A stretch of 64,000 nucleotides of DNA from Pagrus major (taxonomy: Eukaryota; Chordata; Actinopteri; Spariformes; Sparidae), in contig NC_133238.1 in NCBI RefSeq assembly GCF_040436345.1, positions 11,348,150 to 11,412,149 of the forward strand. Direction: 5' to 3'. Each line of letters starts with the position of its first letter. Within the stretch, counting starts at the first letter, position 1. The translations under genes and the position numbers were made by a program. Under the pieces are notes generated by a model that searched no databases, was not told the origin of the DNA, and saw only the letters and a program-made list of their open reading frames with translations. Shown here in pieces: positions 49,068 through 60,958 of this stretch.

Positions 49068-52000
49068 TTTCCTGTCTGATTCACATATTTCTCAACAGGC
49101 AGTTAGGCAGACATTGAGCTAAATAAGCGTTGAGTGGGTGGACGGAGAAGATGACATAAAACTTGACTGTTCTTTAAGACAGCTTGAGCATATTCAACAT
49201 TTGGAGAATAGCACAAGACAGACAGTACAGCTGAGGCTGACTAGAACAAAGCCGGGAATTTTTCTGGAATCTACGAATGTCCGTACAAAATTTCTTGGGA
49301 ATGGATATTTCTGGACTGAGGTGGAGGACTGACAGACCAACATGGTCATCCATAGAGCCATTCTACTAGCATGGCCAAAAAGCAAAAGTAGTATATGTAG
49401 GCTACTATTTGTATAATCTGTCAAGGATGGCAGACTTTGTCCTGTCCTGAGTGTAAATCACTAAGAGATGGTGACGGGGCTCCAGACTTTCCACAACGGT
49501 TTCACTGGCGTGCCTAACTTTCACTACGTTACATTTCACTACATTTTAATTTCATAACACAATTTGTAAGTTGATATAAACAGGATTAAACATGACATGT
49601 TTCTCTTAATTTGAATCACAGCACACTGCAATAAATTCATTTAATAAATAATACAATGTTAAATTGAGAGTTCTCAGCGTTCTCTGTCTGACAGATGTGA
49701 GATGTTGTCGAGAAATATTGCTTTGGGCAGGATGTGTTGCAAGATGCTTCTCTCAAGCTCTCAAGGTCCCTAAATACATCACTTCACAACATTTCTTAAG
49801 TACAAAGAAAGGGAGACATAAAACAGATGTTGGAAATCATTGCCACAAAAAAACTTTGTCTGGTAAGTTTTACACTCTTGCACTCAAGCCCACAGCTGGA
49901 GGACCAATAAAATAATGCTGAGGACCATTTGCTAAGGCCCTGTCACTATTGCTACAACTGTCAGGCTATCCATTACAGCACGACACGAGTAGTTTGCCGT
50001 AGATAACAGTGGAAGATACACAACTTGAATATTTAAGAGTCTTAATTTTACAAAGACGTAGACAGAAGGATCATCATTTGTAGCAACAATTTATTTTGTT
50101 AGACAGAAATAACTGCAGATGAACATACTATTTAATCCAATACTATTCTACTTCTACAATATTTTTTTACCAGATTGGATAAAAGCATTGTGCTAAGCTT
50201 AGCTATGGCAATATGATACCCAGAGAGCCTGGTCAAAGCTCATTTTGATGGAGGACAAATATGCTGGCAGCCACTATGTATATAAACCTACCCTCGTTGC
50301 TCAAACAAGCAATTTACTGTATTTGTCTGCTCTCTAGGGACACTCATCTGACACTGACTTGATTTTACCACAGATTGGTCAGAGCGGTCTTTGACTCTGA
50401 AGTTTGTGGTTTCAAATAAACCCTCATCTCCATGAGGACAAATGAAGCAGTTTTACAAGCTATTACCAGAAGAATGTTCCGTCATTATAGTCAGGATGAA
50501 GAAGATGAGTTTTAATTTTCAAATGGAAATCTCAAGTCGTGCTGGAAAAGCACAGCAACAGAGGAGTTTTAACCCTATTTTGGTACATATCTCACTTACT
50601 CATCGGTTATGTTGGCTTCACTGCACAGACTTCATTACTCCTGGCAAACACAAACCAGATATAGAGTATGACATCTACTCCTGTTTTACATCAGCTCTAA
50701 CTGCCCTTCAAAACATTTGCAATAATAAAAAATATTAAAGAAACTTTAAAAACTTTAAGAAACACAGTGTATGCCTCTCAATCACAGTACTGGATTATTT
50801 GTAATTAACTTGACTGAAAAGCATTAAAACTATATTATATAGCTGACAAAGTGCACTTTATTCTAAGCAGATAATGCTTTTCCTCATCTACAGCAGTGGC
50901 TTTTAAGATTAATTATCACAAGGTCAAACCAGAGCTTCTACCCCAAGGTAAAGTCAGTCAACCACTTTGCCCAAAAGTTGCTTTCCCAACCTTTGATCTT
51001 CAGATCGTCAGCTGATGGCTGCAGAGAGAAGATAAGGGCAACTGGGTTTATTACTGTCTGTTGGTTAGTAAGCAAGCTGTTTCAAACTGGACTACAATTA
51101 TCCCAGAATAACATGCAGAGATTTTGCTGTATGTATTGTTTGATTTGCAATGAAAACTCTGAGAGAGATTACTGTGTTTCTATATAAATGCTCAAGCTGG
51201 CAGATCTAAAGCTACAAGCTGATTGGGGGAACTATGGCAAGACATTTACAGTCATTTACCACATCTGATTTGTATCTACCCAGCAGTTCGTCTTTCTCAG
51301 AACTATAGGGGATTGAAAAGTGCGAATGAAAGTGGAAAATATTGTTATTCATCAACTTGTGTGGCCGTGGGAACTTTCATGAGTGCAATACGGGAAGCTG
51401 ACTGACTAATTTCAGTGTGAGTGTTGAAACAGATTATCTGGAAATCAGAATCATGTTAATGGACAGGGTTTTTTTTTTGGACATTTCAATTGACATTTCA
51501 ATTGCTTTCATCTCATTGTCTTTCAGTTCATACACTTGAACTAGCACAAATTTCTTTCACTTAAACTCAAATTTTAACAGATTTTTCCATCTTATTTCAG
51601 TTTTTGTATTTCAGCTGTTGATTCTCAAATGTCTAAAAGGTCAGATATCAGCTGTTTCTAGTTTTCTCTTTGACAGTCAAAAGCCACTCAATGTTCCTTT
51701 AGTCCCAGGAACTACTCTTCAAGGAACTAAAATGTTTATTGCGCCTGTCTGCGTTTCAATTGTGGTCTAAAGACACGCAGAGATGAGGCATATTAGTCTG
51801 CTGAGATGAAAAAGCAACAGATGTTATTACACCTCATTTTGCGACATTCAACATAGATCATCGTTGGTCCATCTGTCGTATGCTGTCTTCTGTAGGTCAG
51901 ATGTGTCAAAGCACAATGAAGAAAAATGCAAACTGGTTTGCAGCTCCAGATGTTTAAAAATGCTTGACCAATCAGAAATGTTCAGTGCTTCAAACCTCAA

Positions 52001-52479
52001 CCTCAAAGTTCCTTTATACTTTTGGAAAGTACTGCCCTCCAGGCAGGAATCTTTTTCTGGGGATAAAATAACGACCCAGGAACTTGATTTAAACTCCTGT
52101 GATCGTAATGCTTGAGTTGCTCCAAAGGTTCCTAGTTCCTGGGGAAAGTTCCTTTTGTGGAAATGAGGCTAAAACCGTTTTGTCTAAAAAAGGCAACAAC
52201 AAAAAAGTGACCTTTAATGATGAGCTGATACCCAAAGTATGAAATCCAAAATCTGAAATGCAAGTCAAAAGGCAAAAAAGTTGGATGAACAAATGAAGAA
52301 AGGAAAACAGACAAAGACAGGAAGTGTAAAGTAAAAAATGCACATTAGGATAAACTTTTAACATGAAACAGGAAAACAACTGAAATAAAAACCTAGGACC
52401 ATGACAGTACAGTCACATACTATTATAAAATATATACATTTTATCATCATGCAGTAAGGGTTTCTAGAAGAAAAGCAAG

Positions 52480-52640
52480 TATTCTTTGCTATGCTGATGA
52501 CACCCAGCTTTATATCATATTTAAATACAGTGATAGTGTTTTGTTAAACGTGTTTTTGAATTCAAAATGCTGAGTGGCAAGAAAAAATATTAAAGAGGCT
52601 GAAGGAATTTGGTTAGAAGACATGACTGGAACTCAAAACC
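52480..52640 (+). mobile_element. Decayed L2-type LINE reverse transcriptase fragment
   Basis: Translation gives CYADDTQLYII, the reverse transcriptase catalytic motif (YADD) with the TQLY continuation typical of L2/CR1-clade LINEs. Beyond about 52530 the frame is broken by stops and shifts. Weak similarity may continue to about 52810. This is an old, non-functional copy. Confidence 0.6.
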
Positions 52641-55389
52641 TTCGGCGAACATTGTGATTTCTGGCTCGGACTACTCATATTCTCAGATGTGGAAAAAGTC
52701 ATTTAGATAATAATTACATAGCCAAGTCATTTCCTGTTCATTTGTGTAAATTACTCGTATTTAGCTTCCCTGCTTCTGGTTAATAATGATGCTGCTTTAC
52801 TGGTTTAAAAAAAAAAAGGGTTGATTACATTTCTTCTGAACTGGCCTTTTTTTCCGTGCATGCTCTGCAATTTGCTCATTTTAAGGTTTTGTTCTTTCTT
52901 TAAGCTTCCCCTACATAGCGGGGCCCAACATCTAACTGTTAGGGAAAAAATGAATCTCAAACTATTTGTGGACAAGGGTCAAGGGGTTGTGAACATCCCC
53001 CTTGAACATTTTGTAAATCCCTACAGCTTTCAGGGTTGGCTCCCAATAATGTCATGCTCATCTCTGGAATGAGCAAAGTAATCTGCACACTCTCAATATA
53101 AACTCAGCAGACACATCAGCTCCTTCCTTCCTCTGACCTAATCTTTACACAAGAACACAAGAGATTATCCAATTAAAGGGACAGGGTTAATTAATCAGCT
53201 AATCAATTATGTTGAATAAACTTAGTTAAAGCTGATGTGTTCCAGATGTCTGGTTGGTCAGTTGGATGTAATTGTTTTTTAGTTGGACATTAATTGACGG
53301 AAAGCATGCAGGATGTGTAATGAATTATTGGTAATTATAGGTGGAAATTACATTCTTGTCTTAATGTGATCGGATGACGTGTGCTTTCAATGGTGCAAGT
53401 ATGACTGTCAATACTTTGGTCCATTTGTCCCCTAATGGCCCCTGTTGGATTGTAGGTGGTGTGAGCCTAATAAGGCGGTGTCATTGATGGAGGACATTAT
53501 TATTCAACACTACAATAAGGTGGCAAACTCAGGATGTTTGAGAGGCAGGGGCGAAAAAAATTAAAAGGGCACCAGCTGTATGCAGTACAGTGTAAAGCAC
53601 ACTGAAAGGGCACCCCAGAGGGCACTTCATCACATGTATGCGCTGGAAGGGCACTTCATGTTTACTGTTTTAATACCATAGGAATATCCAAGAGGGCACG
53701 TTCACAGTGTTTTTCTGACCCTGTTTTTGGCCCTTTAGCTGCTAAAATGCTCGACTATGTTCACTAGCTAGTTTCTAACTTTGTCTGTCTGCTGTTTGGT
53801 GCTGGCCAGATAGTGTACTTTTGGTTTATAAGTGCTGCATGTTGATTTGTAAACAACACCGATGAGATCTAATGTTGTTTGCCATAAAAACAATGAGCTA
53901 AAAGAGGCTAAAATGCTCCACATGGCTGAGGGGAACTGCAGAGTCGGATGACAACTCTGCATCGCTACGACATACTGTAGTGTCAGTAAAGTCATGTCAT
54001 CTGCAGACCTTTTTGACAGCTGAACACATTTTGGCATGTCCTAGTTAGCAGGCGACACACAGATGTCACTGATTTGCATGAATGCAGCTTCCAAGCAGGG
54101 AGAGAGCATGGGAGCTGAAGTAACTACTAATCTTTACTGCGGTCGTCATTGTTTATGTTTATGTGAGAGGGAAAACCTGTGACTCCTCTTAAAAGCATGC
54201 AAAGACACAGGAAGTCTCTATTACATAACTCGAGCAGTAGAAGACGTGTTTTTTGGGGGAAATTTCGATGTGCACGCTAATAACATTTAATACACTTGGT
54301 AGTTCATTCTGCAATACAATGATCAGGCAACAGGAGGTGATGATCAGATGCTAATGAATATTCACTTGCACTTTAATATGCTTACACACACTCTCACTGA
54401 TAGACTGTTAGCACCGCTGCCTGATGCCAAGGGGCTCTTAGTTTACTGTTGCTGGAGAGACAGATGAAAAGAAAGAGGGAGGGAGTGAGAAATATTAATT
54501 TGCAGAGTGGATTGAAAGAGAGGGAGAGGAGAGATGGGCTTATAAATGGGTTGTGGCATTTAATGTCTCCAGTCCTCAGTCTTGACTCTTGACAAATTAG
54601 ATTATCTCACATTCACTGGCTAATGGTGGGAGGAGAGGAGAGAGGGAAATGTCTCAAGAAGGGAAGAAGGAATAGAGGGAGATTCATTTGATGATTAAAA
54701 CTGAAGACAAAATTGTTGGGTGTTGAGTGAAACATGGGCGTGAAAATTGAAGCCCTGATGATTGATTCTGATTGACTAGTTTGTTGTCTTCACCTCTCAA
54801 CCCACAGGAAAATATTACTTAGATGCAAAACATCTTCCCAACAGTAGTGTGATCACGCCACCCACACAAAGCCGGACTCACGTAGTACACGATTACTATC
54901 TATATCTATTAATATCACAAAAAGTGTGGTCAGATTCGTAATAGAAATGAGAAGGTGGCACAGGAAGTTGCTAGAAATCTAGACTGATTGATTTTAATCT
55001 AACACTGAGTTCGAGTTCAGCAGCTCGCAAAAATATAGAAATATAATAATATATGATTTCTGTTAGAGCCTGACCTTCAAAAACAAAAAGTCTTAACTGT
55101 GTCAAAATAAAAGCTGTGTAGCTTTGGAAGTGAATGGTGAAAACAGGATGCTTTAACAGTGAAAAGGTCAGAATTGCATTAGACCAAATTGTATAATCTG
55201 GAAGGAAGTTGTGCATGAAATGGGTGGAGGTGCAGATGAAAATGAAGTCCGTCAGCACCATGCTGCAGCCAGTTTGTTTACATCTTGGTAGATCTGTATC
55301 AGTCATGCTTCTTTGGCTTCAAGTTGTTCCTCTTCTCTGTACAGACAACAATCAACTGGATCACTGATATAGTTATAAGATGAGCCTTT
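52641..55389. other. Gene-poor interval without recognisable features
   Basis: No exon or defined repeat was recognised. The stretch at about 53550-53700 repeats the word AGGGCAC several times (GGGCACC, GAGGGCACTTCA, AAGGGCACTTCA, GAGGGCACG) and may be a degenerate minisatellite or repeat. Confidence 0.3.
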
Positions 55390-55720
55390 TGAGTCTTGTG
55401 AATGCGAAATGCCAGAGACAATCGTCCACTTGGAGTCAAAGAGGAACTGATACAAATTTGGTGGCAGAGGTCACTGCGACCTCACAAAAACACGCTGATT
55501 ATAACAACATTTCACACATATGTAAAATAGGATCAAATAAAGAAGTGATGACACTTTATGGCCAAAGGGTCAAAGGTCAGCTTTACTGTGACATCATAAT
55601 GTTCTGCAAAATCACTTTTCTGGCCGTCATTCAACACCATAAATCAGGAACAAAAGGGGAGATTGGTTGGATACTGAATTGGTGACCACTAATCTTGCGT
55701 GTCCATCTTGAAACTGTTGT
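55390..55720. repeat. Probable teleost interspersed repeat
   Basis: The words GGTCAAAGGTCAGCTTTACT, GTGACATCATAATGTTCTGC and GGAACAAAAGGGGAGATTG are of a type seen repeatedly in fish genomes as a non-coding interspersed element. No other copy is present in this window and the ends are not defined, so the call rests on recognition of the wording. Confidence 0.4.
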
Positions 55721-55827
55721 GATTGCAGAGATCTTCTGTGCTGCTGAGTTTAATGTGTGTGAAGCCAACCAAATCCCTAGAATTAGTTTATAAATAACAC
55801 AATAACTCATCTTTTTTGTTTTAATGA

Positions 55828-56317
55828 TGCTGTGCTAATTATCTTATTAGGTTTAGAGAAAGCGATGCCCCAAATACCTTTCAAATATTTGAGGTAGCCC
55901 ACCAAGCTACCTTAATACATGAGCATTGTGATCCAAATTGATCTGAATGTGCTTACTTTATGTCGGTGCGTCATTAAGTTTATCTTGGTTTTTATTCATG
56001 TCACCTGATAGAGACTCCATGCAGGCTGTTGTTTGACTGTGCTCTATTCAACTGCATGCTAATGGCAGGTAATGAAAAGGCCCAATAACAACCGTTTGGA
56101 AAGCAGCATTTAAATTGGCGAGGGGCACGTACAGCAAGACCTTAAAGGTCACATAGTGTAGAAAGTGAGATTTCCATGTCTTTTTATATTATAAAGCCGA
56201 TCTTGATGCTATATGAATGCTGTGAAATGTCAAAATGTCAATCCACAGAGAAATGTTCACGGCCCGTATTCAGAAACTGCCTTCAAAACTGCTGTGCTAA
56301 TTATCTTATTAGGTTTA
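55828..56317. repeat. 28-bp direct repeats flanking copy A
   Basis: Identical 28-mers at 55828-55855 and 56290-56317 begin TGCTGTGCTAATTATC and end TTAGGTTTA. Copy B at 59306 has no such flanks, so copy A is the inserted one and the 28-mer behaves like a target-site duplication. Confidence 0.9.
55855..56287 (+). repeat. Copy A of a 433-bp duplicated block
   Basis: It matches 59306-59738 base for base at a constant offset of 3451, with only two differences noticed (GATCCAAATT against GATCCCAATT, and GATAGAG against GATATAG), about 99.5% identity. The block joins unique-looking sequence (55855-56141) to the first 146 bp of a transposon-like element (from 56142). A 28-bp direct repeat flanks it. 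Confidence 0.95.
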
Positions 56318-56923
56318 CACACAAAAGCCACTTGGCAAGGATTAGCAAAGATCGTGTAGTGGCTTAAATACCTGTTTTGGGTGCCACAAACATGGGTGGA
56401 GCTGTGTTTTCATTTGGCAGAGTTGTGACTGAAAAGAAATGGTGTGATGTGTGACACATTCATGATGTGGTTTCTATCTTATCACATGAATAATACGTAC
56501 ATATTAATGGACTTCCCATTTGCCATCCATTTGTGTCTCTTAATAAGGTGCCATGGATGAAGAAAAAACAACAAAACGATGAACACATTTATGATTGATG
56601 ATGAACTGTGGCTGAAAACAAAGCGAAAGAGCTGGCTGACTAAGATCACACGCCCGTTTTTGACTTCCTGTATGCTGATGTGCTGTCAGAAGCCCACAGA
56701 GGCTGTTGTGGTCAATGCTTACACTCGATACATTGGCCTACTTGGGTTAAACAATAGAAATGTGTTGTGTTCAAATGACAGAAGAAGAAAAAAAAACACG
56801 AACAAAGCAGCCTGTCTTAAAATGACGTGGAGGGAAAATTCAAGTCGGACGTACAGATACTGAAACACACACACGTCTAAATGAGAGATGCAGCTATATT
56901 CTTAACATCTGGAGCCCATCCGC

Positions 56924-56928
<5 letters not shown>

Positions 56929-56977
<49 letters not shown>

Positions 56978-57181
56978 GTGGGGGGGTGGGGTGGTTGGGA
57001 GGGTTACAAAACAGGTCGGACAGAATATGTGGTGGATGAGATGTTTATTTACATAAGCCATAAAACACACGTACATACTTGTGTGCTCAGTGCATTCAGT
57101 TTCATGTACAGTACTTTATAATAACAGAGTACAAGACATCCAGGTAGTTAGCATTCTACATCATTACAAATCAGTGCTGTT

Positions 57182-57245
<64 letters not shown>

Positions 57246-57483
57246 GCTTGAACAAATTATAGCTACACACACACACACACACACACACGCATACATAAAA
57301 GCAATTCTCACACAACATCCACAGGAAGCAGTAAGTCACTGTCATAAACACCGAACATTTTTAAGCTGAGCTCAGAATCAACAACAGACCAATAGAGACA
57401 ATAAAACATCTCACAACATCACAATAGCAACATCATCTGTGCACACACACACACACAATCTCACACACACACACACACACACA
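56929..57483. repeat. Cluster of opposed GT and CA microsatellites
   Basis: (GT)n at 56929-56974 is followed by a G-rich tract (GGGGTGGGGGGGTGGGGTGG). (CA)n lies at 57184-57244 (about 30 units), 57265-57288 and 57441-57483. The GT and CA arrays are complementary, so a transcript across them could form a long stem. Confidence 0.9.
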
Positions 57484-59305
57484 TCCTTGACACTTTCAAA
57501 TAAAGGCTTGCAGCCCAAATTTTCTGGCCTCCTTTAAAATGTCAGACCGTTGAGAACTTGTAACTTTCTCCTCACATTTTTCACCGAACTCGTACTTTTT
57601 GTTTTTCACACCGGACTCCCGCTGTTACATAACTGCGTCAGTGTTTTTCTATTTCCAGAGATTTAATGACCAGAGATCCTGCAAAAATCTGTAGTAGCTT
57701 ATTTTCTCGCCAAACGCTTGAGCCCCGTGTAAATTTTACTTTACAGGGAAAGAAGCTGCAACAGAATCCCCCGTGGTGTTGTGTAATTCGAAACACTAGG
57801 AATCTCACCATGTGTAGCTTCAACCAGTATGCAAACTGCCTACTTCTTTTTTTTTCTTCCAGGAAACTCATCTGGTTTCAAGTCAGATAGAACTGACATC
57901 ATTGTAACGTAACGATGTGCTATGTAGGTGGGCGTTGGATCACATGACACATGAGCTGTACAGGCTGCACATTGTGTAATGGAGACTATGGCTCAATTGG
58001 ACCTGAACATAAACCTGCTTTTTCTGGGTTTGCTTTAGTTGGCAGATTCACTTGTTTGAATAAAATGAGGATAATCAGAGACTTCAATCATGACGTTTTT
58101 TTAACGTGGGCGTCCTTTGTCCCATATGAATTGTGATTCTCTGGAAAGACAAGCGTTGAATAAAAATAACATTTCAAGATGTTCCCCAGAAAAACTACTG
58201 CAGTTCCAATAGCACTTTAAGGCGTTAAGTTGCTGGATAAAAAATTAGGGGCGGTCTTTTCATAGTTTCCAAATAACTTACGGGCAACAGGACAGAACAA
58301 AGTACCTGGCAAAAGAAAATGAGGCAAGATACAGAGTGAAAATTATAAAGTTGAGTAAGAGTTCTGTCCCAACTGACTGAGAACTGATTCATGGCACAAA
58401 ATGAAAGCAAAACATGGTACTTTTTAAAGGGTAACAAACAATTTATGTATTGCAAATGAGATTATTGGGTTATTAATTGATTAAGACTTATATTTAACGG
58501 AATGATAATTATAATTTAACTGCAGCCAAACAGTTAAAGGTACCATGTGGAGTTTTTGACAACATGTGGCTCCCTGTTTTGTTTATATTCCCCATGCTCA
58601 CGAGGACACACATGCATGAGCACTCGTGATGAGATGCACATTACTGCCAAAGGGATTCGGGCTATTCCAATGACAGACAGAATGTAAACATGACTTTGTT
58701 TGTTTACAGGAGAACGCCACGGGGCACCTTCAGTTTCAGCTCCGGCATGTTTTCATCCCGGAAAGACAGACTTAACTCAAGTTTGTCTTTTAATACTAAT
58801 AATTGAAAGATTAAAAAAAAAAACATGATTTGTAAAAGTCTCTCGACAACAATAAGCCTAAGAGTGTTATGTGTCGTTTAAGGAGGTAGCATGCTCTTCA
58901 AAAAGTACCATCATTTGTTAAAATGGGCGCTATCATCATTCAGTATTTCATTAACCAGATAATGTGAGAAGCAGAAGTTTTCAAGTCAAGAAGTAACTGC
59001 GGTTTCATATGAAATACGCATCTATTAACTGCTACATACTGTACATGTCAATATAAGTGAAATCTGGTCACTACAATCAACATCCTTTTTGTTTATCGCT
59101 CTCTCCCGCCCACTCTTTGACTATCTTGTGCACCAGAAACTCTCCCAAGGCATGTCGCCTTTTGACCTCTCCAGCAGGAATCTGATTGGAGTGTGAGGGT
59201 AGAGGTTACCAAAGCAGACCAGAGATTAAGGCCAGGGGTTAAGAGGTAAAGGTCAGAGGTAATGTAAAGATAATGTTCTCAAGATGATGAGCCACGGTGC
59301 TTTAA
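57484..59305. other. Gene-poor interval
   Basis: No supported gene. A repeat-like stretch at about 58533-58780 begins TTAAAGGTACCATGTGGAG, an opening resembling the TTAAAGGT ends of other fish elements here; its far end is not defined. Confidence 0.3.
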
Positions 59306-59738
59306 AGAGAAAGCGATGCCCCAAATACCTTTCAAATATTTGAGGTAGCCCACCAAGCTACCTTAATACATGAGCATTGTGATCCCAATTGATCTGAATG
59401 TGCTTACTTTATGTCGGTGCGTCATTAAGTTTATCTTGGTTTTTATTCATGTCACCTGATATAGACTCCATGCAGGCTGTTGTTTGACTGTGCTCTATTC
59501 AACTGCATGCTAATGGCAGGTAATGAAAAGGCCCAATAACAACCGTTTGGAAAGCAGCATTTAAATTGGCGAGGGGCACGTACAGCAAGACCTTAAAGGT
59601 CACATAGTGTAGAAAGTGAGATTTCCATGTCTTTTTATATTATAAAGCCGATCTTGATGCTATATGAATGCTGTGAAATGTCAAAATGTCAATCCACAGA
59701 GAAATGTTCACGGCCCGTATTCAGAAACTGCCTTCAAA
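59306..59738 (+). repeat. Copy B (source) of the 433-bp duplicated block
   Basis: See copy A. Here the sequence continues past 59738 into the rest of a transposon-like element, so this locus is the intact parent. Confidence 0.95.
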
Positions 59739-60050
59739 CGAGCCGTCGGGACTTTAGTAAGGTTGTGATGTCACAACTATCCAGTCACCGCCCCCAGCAC
59801 AGCCATGATTGCCAAAACACAGGAAGAGCTGATGCGAAAACACTGTGGGTGGAGCCTGCCCAGGCCTGTGAGAGCTGACCAATCAGAGGCTTTTCAGGAG
59901 TGGGAGGGCCTTAAAGAGACAGGCACAAATAGGGTGAATAGAGGTGCTGCAGTATGAGAAAAATAATGTGTTTTTTGAACGATAAAGCATGTAAACATTT
60001 TCTAGTAGACACCCAAAATGAAAGTATGAACCTGAAGATGAGCATAATAT
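59593..60050 (+). mobile_element. Non-autonomous DNA-transposon-like element, about 460 bp
   Basis: It starts TTAAAGGTCACATAGTGTAG and ends near GAACCTGAAGATGAGCATAA. The wording (TTCACGGCCCGTATTCAGAA, AGCCGTCGGGACTT, GGTTGTGATGTCACAACTAT, GGGTGAATAGAGGTGCTGCA, AAAGCATGTAAACATTTTCT) is that of a very abundant percomorph repeat. No coding capacity. The right terminal repeat is decayed (ATATTGAATATTTAA instead of a clean complement of the left end). Confidence 0.7.
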
Positions 60051-60308
60051 TGAATATTTAAGTCATTGGTTACCTCTTCTTTCACTGTTCATCCTGAATC
60101 GGAGGCTGGTCCCATTTCTATCCACACTGAGTGTCTTTAGCATGTTGCCATCTTTCACATCTCCTTGCACAAGCTTCTCCAACCGGACATCTTTGCTCAA
60201 TACAATGTAGACAGAAAATCTTGCAGTTTTTTCAATTCCAGATCATTACAGAATCTGGATAAAGTCTTTCTTTTGCCAGTTCCCGTCAGCAGCCTTTTCA
60301 TTCATGTA

Positions 60309-60314
60309 TTTAAT
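60309..60314 (-). terminator. Weak candidate polyadenylation signal of ptger2
   Basis: TTTAAT on plus is ATTAAA on minus, 336 bp beyond the stop codon. No canonical AATAAA was noticed between it and the stop on this strand. Confidence 0.2.
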
Positions 60315-60649
60315 TGGCATAAAATATAAGCAGCAAATGTTGCAAAACATTGAGCTTTTACACTTAGAATACGAAGCTCTAGAGGAGTCAGTATGCATTC
60401 GACATGCATAAACTGCAAATGGTTGGAAACACCCTGCAAATGGTAAGAGGCGGCCACCAGCTGTTAGAACTGATGTGTTTATCAGTCAAACAGAAAGAGG
60501 CATTATCTAATGGAAACACCCCTTAAATAGATAAGAAACTCCACACGCATTGGGAGAGATGTTGTGGTCCACAAAACCTCTCCAATGAAGCAGAACACAC
60601 TATTCAATCCTCTGTCAAATAAATATAAATATCAAATAATAAAATACTG

Positions 60650-60958
60650 TTATGGTAATAGAGTTTCCGCAGTGGGTAGAGTTTCTGCAGTGTGGAAATG
60701 ACCGTTGGAGTTCACCGATGGGTGAGCCAGTTCCAGGTCAGCTGGTGAATTGGCCAGCGATGATTTAAACACCGAACCCCTGGAGATTCCCACAGGGCCC
60801 CTGCAGACCGAGGACCAGCAAAAGTGCAGCACGCTGGGGGAGAGGATGATAAAGACCCAGGGGTCGATGATGGAGTTCACGGAGATGAAGCGGAGGGCGA
60901 TCAGATCCAATCTGTGAGACTCCGCGTCAGTCCAGACGGAGTTGATGTACACTCGGAA
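60650..60958 (-). CDS. ptger2: Prostaglandin E2 receptor EP2-like, last coding exon (partial gene)
   Basis: The minus strand has a pyrimidine-rich acceptor (CCATCTCTCAG) ending at 60959, then 102 codons to TAA at 60650-60652. The exon encodes [20 protein letters not shown], the start of TM7 with the conserved ALRF arginine that in prostanoid receptors binds the ligand carboxylate, [13 protein letters not shown] with the DPW motif that replaces NPxxY in this family, then a cytoplasmic tail. [10 protein letters not shown] is closer to EP2 (PTGER2) than to DP1 (PTGDR). An intron within the TM6 region is shared by both genes, and human PTGER2 also converges on TXNDC16. EP2 couples PGE2 to Gs and cAMP at the plasma membrane. 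The first coding exon (TM1-TM6) is not in the window. The tail ends in an 18-bp in-frame tandem repeat (TAETLP twice). Confidence 0.85.
   Translation of the reverse strand, partial: FRVYINSVWTDAESHRLDLIALRFISVNSIIDPWVFIILSPSVLHFCWSSVCRGPVGISRGSVFKSSLANSPADLELAHPSVNSNGHFHTAETLPTAETLLP

Larger units (their letters stand above)
44281..52475. other. Gene-poor interval, distal part
   Basis: No supported gene on either strand. The stretch at about 46390-46850 (containing GGCGCCACCTGTGG and ATGGCGGACTCCGCCACTTA) looks like another teleost interspersed repeat, but its ends could not be defined. Two hairpins lie at 48810-48840 and 49034-49067. Nothing else stands out. Confidence 0.4.

Noticed and set aside
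56176..56367. Paired ORFs at 56176 and 59627 sharing the same N-terminus
   Set aside because: They are the same non-coding transposon sequence present in both copies of the duplicated block.
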